A stretch of 5,367 nucleotides of DNA from Pseudomonadales bacterium. Its GTDB lineage: Bacteria > Pseudomonadota > Gammaproteobacteria > Pseudomonadales > UBA7239. The translations under genes were made by a program, and so were the position numbers. The DNA lies in NCBI GenBank assembly GCA_020443005.1, contig JAGRJA010000205.1:1-5367 (forward strand), written 5' to 3'. Positions 1-5,367 of this stretch are shown in pieces (within the stretch, counting starts at the first letter, position 1; every line of letters begins with the position of its first letter). The notes beneath the pieces are model-generated. The model made no database searches. It was not told the origin of the DNA and saw nothing but the letters and a program-made list of their open reading frames with translations.

Positions 1-110
1 CCCAGGTAATGCAAATAAACGGGCCAGTAAGGCACCATCATACCCAGAACGGCAAAGTAGAAAAAATAGAATGACGACAGGCGCCAGTAAGGGAGCTTTT
101 GTGAATGCAT
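1..110 (-). CDS. MFS transporter, N-terminal fragment (HcaT / 3-phenylpropionate-permease-like)
   Basis: This is the start of an inner-membrane major facilitator superfamily protein; the remainder lies beyond the left edge. The 36 complete codons begin MHSQKLPYWRLSSFYFFYFA and run on into VLGMMVPYWPVYLHYL. That is a short basic/aromatic cytoplasmic tip followed by one hydrophobic first membrane helix. The LPYWRLSSFYFxYF...G..VPYW..YL pattern matches, from memory, the N-terminus of the MFS_1-like family that includes HcaT, and a gene of this type follows aroC in pseudomonads. I chose the ATG at 110; a GTG lies directly before it at 113. No clear Shine-Dalgarno precedes it. It begins 15 nt after the aroC stop, so translational coupling to aroC and co-transcription are likely. 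The substrate cannot be told from this fragment. The family call is fairly firm; the HcaT-like assignment is weaker. Confidence 0.8.
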   Translation of the reverse strand, partial: MHSQKLPYWRLSSFYFFYFAVLGMMVPYWPVYLHYL

Positions 111-125
111 CACACGCAGGAGAAA

Positions 126-1223
126 TTACTGGAATTGCGCAGGAATAACCGGAATCCCTGAGTTGACATCTGCATTTTGCGCTCTGTGACGCAAATAATG
201 ATCCATAAGCACCAATGCAAGCATCGCTTCTGCAATGGGTGTTGCCCGAATACCTACACAAGGGTCGTGTCGACCTTTGGTAATAACTTCAACGGACTCT
301 CCATGGATATTTACCGATTGCCCGGGCAAATGCAGACTGGAGGTTGGTTTCAAGGCCAGCTTGACCACAATATCCTGCCCTGTTGAAATGCCACCCAACA
401 CACCTCCAGCCTGATTACTCAAAAAACCCTGGGGACTGATTTCATCCCTGTGTTCGGTTCCACGCTGTTTTGCACTTTCGAAACCGGCACCTATTTCCAC
501 ACCTTTAACGGCATTAATCCCCATCATGGCGTGGGCAATATCGGCATCCAGCCTGTCGAATACGGGCTCACCCAAACCAACAGGCACACCTGACGCCTTG
601 ACCAATAATTTGGCGCCGATTGAATCACCCTGTTTGTTCAGTGCTTCCATATAAGATTGAAGTTCTGGAACCTTGGCAGGATCAGGGCAAAAAAACGGAT
701 TTTCATTCACCGCCGCCCAGTTGCGAGGCTCAATTTCGATGGGCCCAAGGCCAATCAGGCAACCTGTAATCGACATGCCTCGCTGTGAAAGGTATTTTTT
801 GGCAATGCCACCAGCGGCAACACGCATTGCTGTTTCACGCGCGGATGAACGACCACCACCCCGATAATCCCTGAAACCGTATTTTTGGCTATAGGTGTAA
901 TCAGCATGGCCCGCACGAAACACATCCTTGATGTTGCTATAGTCCCTGGATCGCAGGACGGTATTTTCGATCATCAGTCCGATAGGTGTGCCCGTTGTTT
1001 TACCATCAAACACTCCGGAGAGAATTTTTACAATATCCCCTTCCTTGCGCTGTGTTGTATAACGCGATGTGCCGGGTTTTCTTCGATCCAGATCTACCTG
1101 TAAATCCTGCTCTGTCAGGGCCAGCCCCGGTGGACAGCCATCGACAATACAGCCCAGAGCAGGTCCGTGGCTTTCTCCAAAAGTAGTAACCCTGAAAAGT
1201 TGACCGAAGCTGTTACCTGGCAT
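126..1223 (-). CDS. aroC: Chorismate synthase
   Basis: AroC converts 5-enolpyruvylshikimate-3-phosphate to chorismate, the last step of the cytosolic shikimate pathway. It needs reduced FMN without net redox change. The 365-residue product is close to the usual bacterial length of about 360. All three family signatures are present: FGESHG at 15-20 (His19), the central block from Arg103 to Thr131 with catalytic-type His106 and GGGRSSARET, and the C-terminal RHDPCVGIRATPIAEAM from Arg318. The central motif reads RAGHAD where RPGHAD is usual. I chose the ATG at 1223 because it gives the family-like N-terminus MPGNSFGQLFRVTTFGESHG and has a TAGG motif 7 nt upstream. An in-frame TTG at 1238 would add five residues but sits almost at the predicted transcription start. 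prmB lies 97 nt upstream and an MFS transporter gene 15 nt downstream, same strand. The gene has its own probable promoter in the gap and may also be read from prmB. Confidence 0.98.
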   Translation of the reverse strand: MPGNSFGQLFRVTTFGESHGPALGCIVDGCPPGLALTEQDLQVDLDRRKPGTSRYTTQRKEGDIVKILSGVFDGKTTGTPIGLMIENTVLRSRDYSNIKDVFRAGHADYTYSQKYGFRDYRGGGRSSARETAMRVAAGGIAKKYLSQRGMSITGCLIGLGPIEIEPRNWAAVNENPFFCPDPAKVPELQSYMEALNKQGDSIGAKLLVKASGVPVGLGEPVFDRLDADIAHAMMGINAVKGVEIGAGFESAKQRGTEHRDEISPQGFLSNQAGGVLGGISTGQDIVVKLALKPTSSLHLPGQSVNIHGESVEVITKGRHDPCVGIRATPIAEAMLALVLMDHYLRHRAQNADVNSGIPVIPAQFQ

Positions 1224-1247
1224 TTCTGTACCTATCAAAAATCAATT

Positions 1248-1253
1248 ATTATA
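1248..1253 (-). promoter_or_regulatory. Probable sigma-70 -10 element of the aroC promoter
   Basis: A perfect TATAAT hexamer reads on the minus strand 24 nt before the aroC ATG. It would place the transcription start near 1240-1241 and leave a short leader of about 18 nt that still contains the TAGG ribosome-binding motif. The -35 side is poor: only GACAAA at 18 nt or AAGACA at 20 nt upstream resembles the consensus. The call therefore rests on the exact -10 and its position. If real, it lets aroC and the transporter be expressed independently of prmB. Confidence 0.5.
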
Positions 1254-1281
1254 CGACAAGGAAAGACTGAATTTGTCTTAA

Positions 1282-1303
1282 CCGGAAAAAGCTGTTTTCC
1301 CGG
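1282..1303 (-). other. RNA hairpin between prmB and aroC
   Basis: Read on the minus strand, CCGGGAAAA and TTTTTCCGG flank a CAGC tetraloop. As RNA this forms a 9-bp stem with one G-U pair. It begins 17 nt past the prmB stop. No run of U follows (the next bases are TTAAGACAAA), so it is not a canonical intrinsic terminator. It could stabilise the prmB 3' end, weaken read-through into aroC, or be an RNase processing point. The function is inferred from position only. Confidence 0.45.
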
Positions 1304-1320
1304 CATCCATGCTTACAACA

Positions 1321-2217
1321 CTATTGCTTCAAGTCAGTCGCTTTCAATAAAAAAACGCCCGAACCGCCATGTTCAAATTCAAGCCATACAAAGGGCAAAT
1401 GTGAAAAAGCCTCCTCGAGTGCAGGCTGGCTGTTCCCCACCTCGACAACGAGAATACCATCATCCGTCAGAAAACGATCAGCTTTATCCAGTATCTCTCT
1501 TACAATATCCAGGCCATCAACCCCTGCGGCCAGTGCCAACACAGGTTCATGTTCGAATTCTGCTGGCAGGGACGACATATCCCCTTCATCCACATAGGGT
1601 GGATTGCTGATGATCAACTGGTATTTTTTGTCCGGCAACTGATCAAAAAGGTTGGAATTAAAAACTTCAACCCTGTTTTCCAGAGCATAAATTCCGATAT
1701 TCTCTCTGGCCACATCCAGCGCATCTTCACTGATGTCAACCATATCCACCTTGCTATCCTGAAAATAGTGGGCAGCTGCAATACCGATACATCCACCGCC
1801 ACAACAAAGATCGAGAATATTATCAGGATAAACAGTTAACCAGGGTTGAAATTGCTTTACCAGTAGCTCGGCGATTGGCGAGCGTGGAATCAGCGCCCTT
1901 TCGTCAATATAAAATGGCATTGCTGCAAACCAGGCAGTGCGGGTGATATACGGCAAGGGCACGCATTCCTCTACCCGATAGTGGAGACACCTGTTCAACT
2001 CTGACACCATTTCCTCAGTGTTCTCAACTTCATCCCCCATGACCGAAGGATCACTATCAATCGGCAAATCAAGAACATAACAAACCAGATGCACTGCTTC
2101 ATCCCAGTAATTATCTGTGCCATGCCCAAGATAGACGCGATGTTTTTCCAGAACAGCCTCGACACTGGTTATCAGGCTACCGATCGTTTCCGCATCGTCC
2201 TCAACAAGATATTCCAC
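1321..2217 (-). CDS. prmB: 50S ribosomal protein L3 N5-glutamine methyltransferase
   Basis: PrmB transfers a methyl group from S-adenosylmethionine to a glutamine side chain of ribosomal protein L3 in the cytosol, supporting 50S assembly. From the GTG start the product has 298 residues (E. coli PrmB is about 310). A variable helical N-terminal domain leads to AWFAAMPFYIDERALIPRSP (about 95-114), which is characteristic of PrmB rather than the release-factor enzyme PrmC. The Rossmann SAM motif is DLCCGGGCIG (136-145) with an acidic residue in VDIS after the next strand. The catalytic NPPY lies at 205-208. The end FEHGGSGVFLLK is also PrmB-like. Motif I is unusual, as DLCTGSGCI is more common. 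There is no ATG in place: GTG at 2217 has AAAGGG exactly 7 nt upstream, while TTG at 2223 is only 1 nt from it, so GTG is preferred. The prmB-aroC neighbourhood supports the name. It is divergent from folE. Confidence 0.95.
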   Translation of the reverse strand: MEYLVEDDAETIGSLITSVEAVLEKHRVYLGHGTDNYWDEAVHLVCYVLDLPIDSDPSVMGDEVENTEEMVSELNRCLHYRVEECVPLPYITRTAWFAAMPFYIDERALIPRSPIAELLVKQFQPWLTVYPDNILDLCCGGGCIGIAAAHYFQDSKVDMVDISEDALDVARENIGIYALENRVEVFNSNLFDQLPDKKYQLIISNPPYVDEGDMSSLPAEFEHEPVLALAAGVDGLDIVREILDKADRFLTDDGILVVEVGNSQPALEEAFSHLPFVWLEFEHGGSGVFLLKATDLKQ

Positions 2218-2224
2218 ATTCAAG

Positions 2225-2230
2225 CCCTTT
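2225..2230 (-). promoter_or_regulatory. Shine-Dalgarno site deciding the prmB start
   Basis: AAAGGG on the minus strand ends 7 nt before GTG at 2217 and only 1 nt before TTG at 2223. Since 5-9 nt is the normal spacing, this site favours the GTG. The more visible ATG at 2219 is out of frame. Confidence 0.6.
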
Positions 2231-2255
2231 GTTTTATCGCGGGTATTTAACGCTC

Positions 2256-2283
2256 TTTACTGTGAGAATTCACCCTTTATTTT
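2256..2283 (+). promoter_or_regulatory. Possible sigma-70 promoter for folE
   Basis: TTTACT (2256-2261) and TATTTT (2278-2283) are separated by 16 nt and each matches four of six consensus bases. Transcription would begin near 2290 and leave a leader of about 40 nt before folE. The region is AT-rich, so chance matches are likely. I saw no comparably placed promoter for prmB on the opposite strand. Confidence 0.25.
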
Positions 2284-2330
2284 GAAGATTCAATCGCGTA
2301 ATGTTGCGCTAACAAAACAGGGAACTCACC

Positions 2331-2870
2331 ATGAAAGACGCATTTTCTCATATCATTGAAGCCGTAGGTGAAGATTTGACACGCAATGGCCTTGTCGGCA
2401 CTCCAGAGAGAGCGGCCAAGGCTTTCAGGTTCTTGACCCGTGGTTATGAGCAAACACTCGATGAAGTGATTAACGGGGCCCTCTTCGATTCGGACTCGAA
2501 TGAAATGGTTATTGTCAAGGACATCGAGCTCTATTCCCTGTGTGAGCATCATCTGCTGCCTTTTATTGGCAAATGTCATGTTGCCTATATTCCCACCGGC
2601 AAGGTACTGGGCCTGTCCAAAGTGGCGAGAGTCGTCGACATGTATGCTCGTCGCTTGCAAATTCAGGAAAACCTGACTACCCAGATTGCCAACACTATTC
2701 GTGATGTTACGGGAGCATCAGGTGTCGCCGTAATTATCGAGGCCAAACATCTTTGCATGATGATGCGAGGTGTTGAAAAACAGAACTCACTGATGAAAAC
2801 ATCTGCCATGCTTGGTGATTTCAGAAAGCGAGATGCCACCAGACTCGAGTTCCTTTCCCTGATCCAGTAG
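2331..2870 (+). CDS. folE: GTP cyclohydrolase I (type IA)
   Basis: FolE opens the guanine ring of GTP to give 7,8-dihydroneopterin triphosphate and formate, the first committed step of tetrahydrofolate and other pterin synthesis. It is a cytosolic homodecameric zinc enzyme. The 179-residue product is the short bacterial form (compare about 222 in E. coli), lacking an N-terminal extension. TPERAAKAF lies at 24-32. SLCEHHLLPF at 69-78 supplies the expected zinc ligands Cys71 and His74 and catalytic-type His73. HLCMMMRGVEKQNS at 140-153 supplies His140 and the third zinc ligand Cys142. The C-terminal TSAMLGDFR...TRLEFLSLI is typical of the family. The ATG has AGGGA 7 nt upstream (2319-2323). The motifs place it in the FolE family rather than the unrelated FolE2 (GCYH-IB). 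It is divergent from prmB, and the next same-strand gene begins about 118 nt later. All expected active-site residues are present. Confidence 0.98.
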   Translation: MKDAFSHIIEAVGEDLTRNGLVGTPERAAKAFRFLTRGYEQTLDEVINGALFDSDSNEMVIVKDIELYSLCEHHLLPFIGKCHVAYIPTGKVLGLSKVARVVDMYARRLQIQENLTTQIANTIRDVTGASGVAVIIEAKHLCMMMRGVEKQNSLMKTSAMLGDFRKRDATRLEFLSLIQ

Positions 2871-2941
2871 CAGCACAAGCCCTGCTTTATATTGATCGGG
2901 CTGGTCTGCCATGATCTCAAAAGACCTTCAGACCACTCGCG

Positions 2942-2968
2942 CAGTATTTCAGAACCAGTATTTCAGAA
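2942..2968 (+). repeat. Perfect 13-bp tandem direct repeat before the LLM oxidoreductase gene
   Basis: CAGTATTTCAGAA occurs at 2942-2954 and again at 2956-2968, giving a 14-bp period with one base between copies. Each copy contains the odd palindrome TTC-A-GAA. A looser TTCAGA is found at 2928-2933. The pair lies 20 to 47 nt before the chosen ATG. Two identical sites about 1.3 helical turns apart could bind a regulator. Local slippage duplication is the simple alternative. Confidence 0.75.
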
Positions 2969-2988
2969 AAAATCGGAGCCCGACACTG

Positions 2989-4035
2989 ATGAAAATAGAT
3001 ACAACCATGGTGTTGGAAAATCCGGCCCGATCCGTTTCTCTTGCAAAAGAGCTGGAAGATGCCGGTTACGACACTGCCTACAGCTTCGAGGGGCAGCACG
3101 ACCCCTTTCTCCCCCTGGCAATGGCAGCAACCTCCACATCCAGAATCACTCTCGGTACCGGCATCGCCGTTGCTTTTGCCAGAAACCCAATGTCTCTGGC
3201 ATACCTGAGTCACGATCTTCAGCAAATAGCCAAAGGCCGCTTTATTCTCGGGCTTGGCACCCAGATACAGGCCCACATTGAAAAACGCTTTTCCTGCCAA
3301 TGGTCACAACCGGTTTCAAGAATGAAAGAATATATTCTGGCCACCAAGGCAATTCTGTCCAGCTGGCAACAGGAAAGCCGGCTTCACTTTGAAGGAGATT
3401 TCTTTCGACACAGCCTGATGACGCCTGCTTTCAACCCTGGACCTAACCCTTTCGGAATGGCAAAAATTTTCGCCGCCGGTGTCGGGCCGAAAATGACCGA
3501 GGCAATGGGTGAAGTCGCTGATGGTTTTTTTATTCACCCTTTCAATACCGGAAAATCCGTTGAAAATATTACGCTTCCCCGATTGCGCGCGGGACTCAAC
3601 AAGGCAGGAAAAAAGCGTCAGGACATCGAACTGTCCTGTTCCATCATCATCGGTACAGGATCAACAGAGGAAGCGCTGAACAACACACGCGAAAAGGTAC
3701 GAAGGCAAATTGCATTTTACGCATCAACCCCGGCCTACAAACCGGTGCTCGACTGTCATAACTGGGGAGAATTGCAGCCGGAACTTAACCGCCTTTCCAA
3801 ATCGGGCAAATGGGAAAGCATGAGCGCCCTGATAAGTGATGAAATGCTTGATGAAATCGCAATAGTCTGCGAACGAAAGTATCTTGCAGAAAGGCTATTC
3901 GAGCGTTGTAACGGCAAGTTTGACAGGCTGAATTTTATCGCCCGTTATACAGCAGATAACGAACACTGGCGAGATGTGGTTGGCGAACTGAAGACCCTAT
4001 TGTCGAATCAGAAAAATGAAAACCCGCTAACCTGA
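2989..4035 (+). CDS. LLM-class (luciferase-like) flavin/F420-dependent oxidoreductase, TIGR03617-like
   Basis: This is a cytosolic TIM-barrel oxidoreductase of the bacterial luciferase-like superfamily, whose members use reduced FMN or coenzyme F420. The 348-residue product is of normal length. It shows DAGYDTAYSFEGQHDPFLPL (24-43), ITLGTGIAVAFARNPMSLA (53-71), GRFILGLGTQIQAHIEKRFS (83-102), then RMKEYI (111-116), FFRHSLMTP (138-146), the barrel-core AAGVGPKMTEAMGEVADGFF (162-181) and IHPF (182-185). From memory this pattern matches the TIGR03617 F420-dependent subgroup; I could not test it. I chose the ATG at 2989 because MKIDTT is the expected first barrel strand and GGAG lies 10 nt upstream. 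The in-frame ATG at 2911 would prepend 26 unconserved-looking residues encoded across the direct repeat. The substrate is unknown, and neither neighbour suggests a pathway. It follows folE by 118 nt and converges on ligA with 32 nt between stops. F420 use is uncertain, since few gammaproteobacteria make it. Confidence 0.88.
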   Translation: MKIDTTMVLENPARSVSLAKELEDAGYDTAYSFEGQHDPFLPLAMAATSTSRITLGTGIAVAFARNPMSLAYLSHDLQQIAKGRFILGLGTQIQAHIEKRFSCQWSQPVSRMKEYILATKAILSSWQQESRLHFEGDFFRHSLMTPAFNPGPNPFGMAKIFAAGVGPKMTEAMGEVADGFFIHPFNTGKSVENITLPRLRAGLNKAGKKRQDIELSCSIIIGTGSTEEALNNTREKVRRQIAFYASTPAYKPVLDCHNWGELQPELNRLSKSGKWESMSALISDEMLDEIAIVCERKYLAERLFERCNGKFDRLNFIARYTADNEHWRDVVGELKTLLSNQKNENPLT

Positions 4036-4067
4036 AAACAAAGTTGCAACCAAGAGTTTTGATGACC

Positions 4068-5367
4068 TTACAGCAAATCGAGTATTTCGTGTTCGTTGAC
4101 AATAGGTACACCCAGCTTCTCAGCCTTTGAGCGTTTAGACCCTGCTTTTTCTCCAGCAATCAGCATATCCGTTTTGGCAGACACACTGCCCGAAACCCTC
4201 GCCCCTCTGGCCACCAGCTTTTCCTTGAGCTCATCTCTGCTCATGGAAGCAAGTGTACCGGTAATAACGATTATTTTGTCCCGCAAGGGGTGGTTATCAT
4301 TTTTTGTACCGGGCATAGCGTCCACCTTGCAAGAAACGCCCAGCTCAATCAGCTCTGCCAGCAATTTCATCGTTTCTTCTCTGTTAAAGAAACTGTACAA
4401 ATGGTGTGCTACGACAGGCCCTATATCATCGACACTTTGAAAGTCTTCCTGTGTGGCAGCACTGATTGCATCCATAGAATGAAAATGTTTTGCAAGATTT
4501 TGTGCCGTAGTCTCACCTACTTCCCTGATTCCGAGGGCATAAAGTAATCTCGACAGGCTTGATTTTTTGGATGATGCTATAGCATTCACAAGATTTCGGG
4601 CCGACTTTTCCCCCATTCTCTCCAGCGCGGCAACTTCTGCAGGATCAAGCCGATAAAGGTCTGCCGGTGTTTCAACCAGACCGCTGTCGACCAGCTGATT
4701 GACCAGGCGATCGCCCAAACCATCGATATTCATCGCCCTTCGGCTCGCAAAATGTTTGAGACTTTCCTTGCGCTGTGCCGGACAGGCAAAACCGGCAGTG
4801 CACCTGCTGATCGCTTCGCCATCAATTCGCTCTATATCGGCACCGCAAGCCGGGCATTGCAAAGGCATGGCAATATCACTGGCATCCAGTGGACGCTTTT
4901 CATACACCACCTGTGCGACTTTGGGTATCACATCGCCGGACCGACGAACAATGACGGTATCACCAATCTTCAATTGCAGGCGATCAATTTCATCCATGTT
5001 ATGCAAGGTTGCATTACTGACCGTCACACCGCCAACAAAAACGGGCTTAAGTCTGGCAACCGGCGTAATTGCGCCGGTTCGACCCACCTGAAAGTCAACA
5101 TCGAGCAATTGGGTCATCTCTTCCTGTGCAGGAAACTTTCTGGCGATCGCCCAACGGGGGGCCTTTGTTATAAAACCTAATCGTTGTTGTAGCGACAGGT
5201 CATTTACCTTGTAGACGATGCCGTCTATATCGTAAGGAAGCATTGCCCGCTTTTCAGCCAGCCTACTGTAATAATCCACGCAGGCTTCAATGCCTTTTAC
5301 AACCCGCGTTTCGGGGTTTATGGTAAGCCCCCATTTGGCGAAAGCCTCCAGTACCTGACTCTGTGTA
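4068..5367 (-). CDS. ligA: NAD-dependent DNA ligase, C-terminal 432 residues (start outside window)
   Basis: LigA seals nicks in duplex DNA using NAD+, joining Okazaki fragments and completing repair. The reading frame stays open to the right edge, beginning TQSQVLEAFAKWGLTINPET. The GTG at 5279 is an internal valine codon, not a start. Visible parts, numbered from the edge, are: the end of the adenylation domain with DIDGIVYKVN (46-55), including the motif IV and V residues; the OB fold with FQVGRTGAITPVARLKPV (about 92-109); a Cys4 zinc finger with Cys171, Cys174, Cys189 and Cys195; helix-hairpin-helix repeats around NIDGLGDRLV and MGEKSARNLV and on to DDIGPVVA; and a C-terminal BRCT domain (about 361-432) with ITGTLASMSRDELKE. 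Roughly 240 N-terminal residues, including the AMP-accepting KxDG lysine and domain Ia, lie outside, judging from the usual length of about 670. No truncation or frameshift is seen. It converges on the LLM oxidoreductase gene. Confidence 0.98.
   Translation of the reverse strand, partial: TQSQVLEAFAKWGLTINPETRVVKGIEACVDYYSRLAEKRAMLPYDIDGIVYKVNDLSLQQRLGFITKAPRWAIARKFPAQEEMTQLLDVDFQVGRTGAITPVARLKPVFVGGVTVSNATLHNMDEIDRLQLKIGDTVIVRRSGDVIPKVAQVVYEKRPLDASDIAMPLQCPACGADIERIDGEAISRCTAGFACPAQRKESLKHFASRRAMNIDGLGDRLVNQLVDSGLVETPADLYRLDPAEVAALERMGEKSARNLVNAIASSKKSSLSRLLYALGIREVGETTAQNLAKHFHSMDAISAATQEDFQSVDDIGPVVAHHLYSFFNREETMKLLAELIELGVSCKVDAMPGTKNDNHPLRDKIIVITGTLASMSRDELKEKLVARGARVSGSVSAKTDMLIAGEKAGSKRSKAEKLGVPIVNEHEILDLL

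Noticed and set aside
1167..1610. Plus-strand open frame of 147 codons
   Set aside because: It lies antisense to the 5' end of aroC and the 3' half of prmB, both firmly identified, and its product shows no recognisable domain and is rich in low-complexity Pro/His/Arg.
2262..2273. GTGA-GAAT-TCAC inverted repeat in the folE upstream region
   Set aside because: The arms are only 4 bp, which is expected by chance in a region of this size.
2218..2330. Promoter for prmB in the divergent region
   Set aside because: AT-rich hexamers such as TTAAAT and GATAAA exist on the minus strand, but none has an acceptable -35 partner at normal spacing.
2277..2660. Minus-strand open frame of 127 codons
   Set aside because: It is antisense to folE, whose family motifs are complete. 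The translation resembles no family, so it is a shadow frame.
2869..2889. Possible folE terminator: AGCAG / CTGCT stem followed by TTAT
   Set aside because: The stem has only 5 bp with an 8-nt loop, overlaps the stop codon and lacks a real T-run, so it is too weak to call.
2892..3281. Plus-strand open frame of 129 codons
   Set aside because: It overlaps the LLM oxidoreductase in another frame; the LLM frame carries the conserved motifs, and this one is Ser/Arg/His-rich without a domain.
4752..5180. Plus-strand open frame of 142 codons and overlapping companions
   Set aside because: They are antisense to the OB-fold and zinc-finger region of ligA, which is intact and clearly coding.
5277..5279. 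GTG as the start of ligA
   Set aside because: The same frame continues upstream to the window edge with residues that match LigA (AFAKWGLTINPETRVV), so this codon is an internal valine.
1..5367. A novel multi-gene system, defence island, CRISPR array, tRNA/rRNA gene or mobile element
   Set aside because: Nearly all of the window is explained by well-known enzymes; I saw no spaced repeats beyond one 13-bp pair, no transposase or integrase motifs and no cloverleaf-like sequence.

Overview
The window looks like an ordinary stretch of a gammaproteobacterial chromosome of moderate GC, packed with single-copy housekeeping genes. The reasons are the gammaproteobacterial style of AroC, PrmB and LigA, the prmB-aroC-MFS gene order next to folE (an arrangement I recall from Pseudomonas and relatives), and the N-terminus of the MFS protein. 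I cannot place it to genus. A marine or free-living lineage is only a guess, based on the luciferase-like oxidoreductase.

Layout, left to right: the first 36 codons of an MFS transporter (minus strand, cut by the left edge); aroC, chorismate synthase (minus); a 97-nt gap with a probable aroC promoter and a 9-bp hairpin; prmB, the ribosomal protein L3 glutamine methyltransferase (minus); a divergent intergenic region of about 113 nt; folE, GTP cyclohydrolase I (plus); a 118-nt gap holding a perfect 13-bp direct repeat; a luciferase-like (LLM) flavin/F420-type oxidoreductase (plus); a 32-nt convergent gap; and the last 432 codons of ligA, NAD-dependent DNA ligase (minus, cut by the right edge). 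No gap between genes exceeds 300 bases. I saw no RNA gene, mobile element, CRISPR array or prophage remnant.

Functionally, prmB, aroC and the transporter form one minus-strand unit: prmB modifies the translation machinery, aroC completes the shikimate pathway, and the transporter start lies 15 nt past the aroC stop. folE is transcribed away from them and starts tetrahydrofolate/pterin synthesis; folate and chorismate metabolism meet at p-aminobenzoate. The LLM oxidoreductase is the only accessory-looking gene, and its substrate is unknown. ligA belongs to replication and repair and faces the LLM gene.

Several starts need care. aroC should begin at the ATG at 1223, not the upstream TTG. prmB probably uses GTG at 2217. 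The LLM gene probably begins at the ATG at 2989. ligA continues to the window edge; its GTG at 5279 is an internal valine codon. I did not find a convincing undescribed system. The best second-look items are the direct repeat before the LLM gene, the LLM cofactor and substrate, and the prmB-aroC gap.
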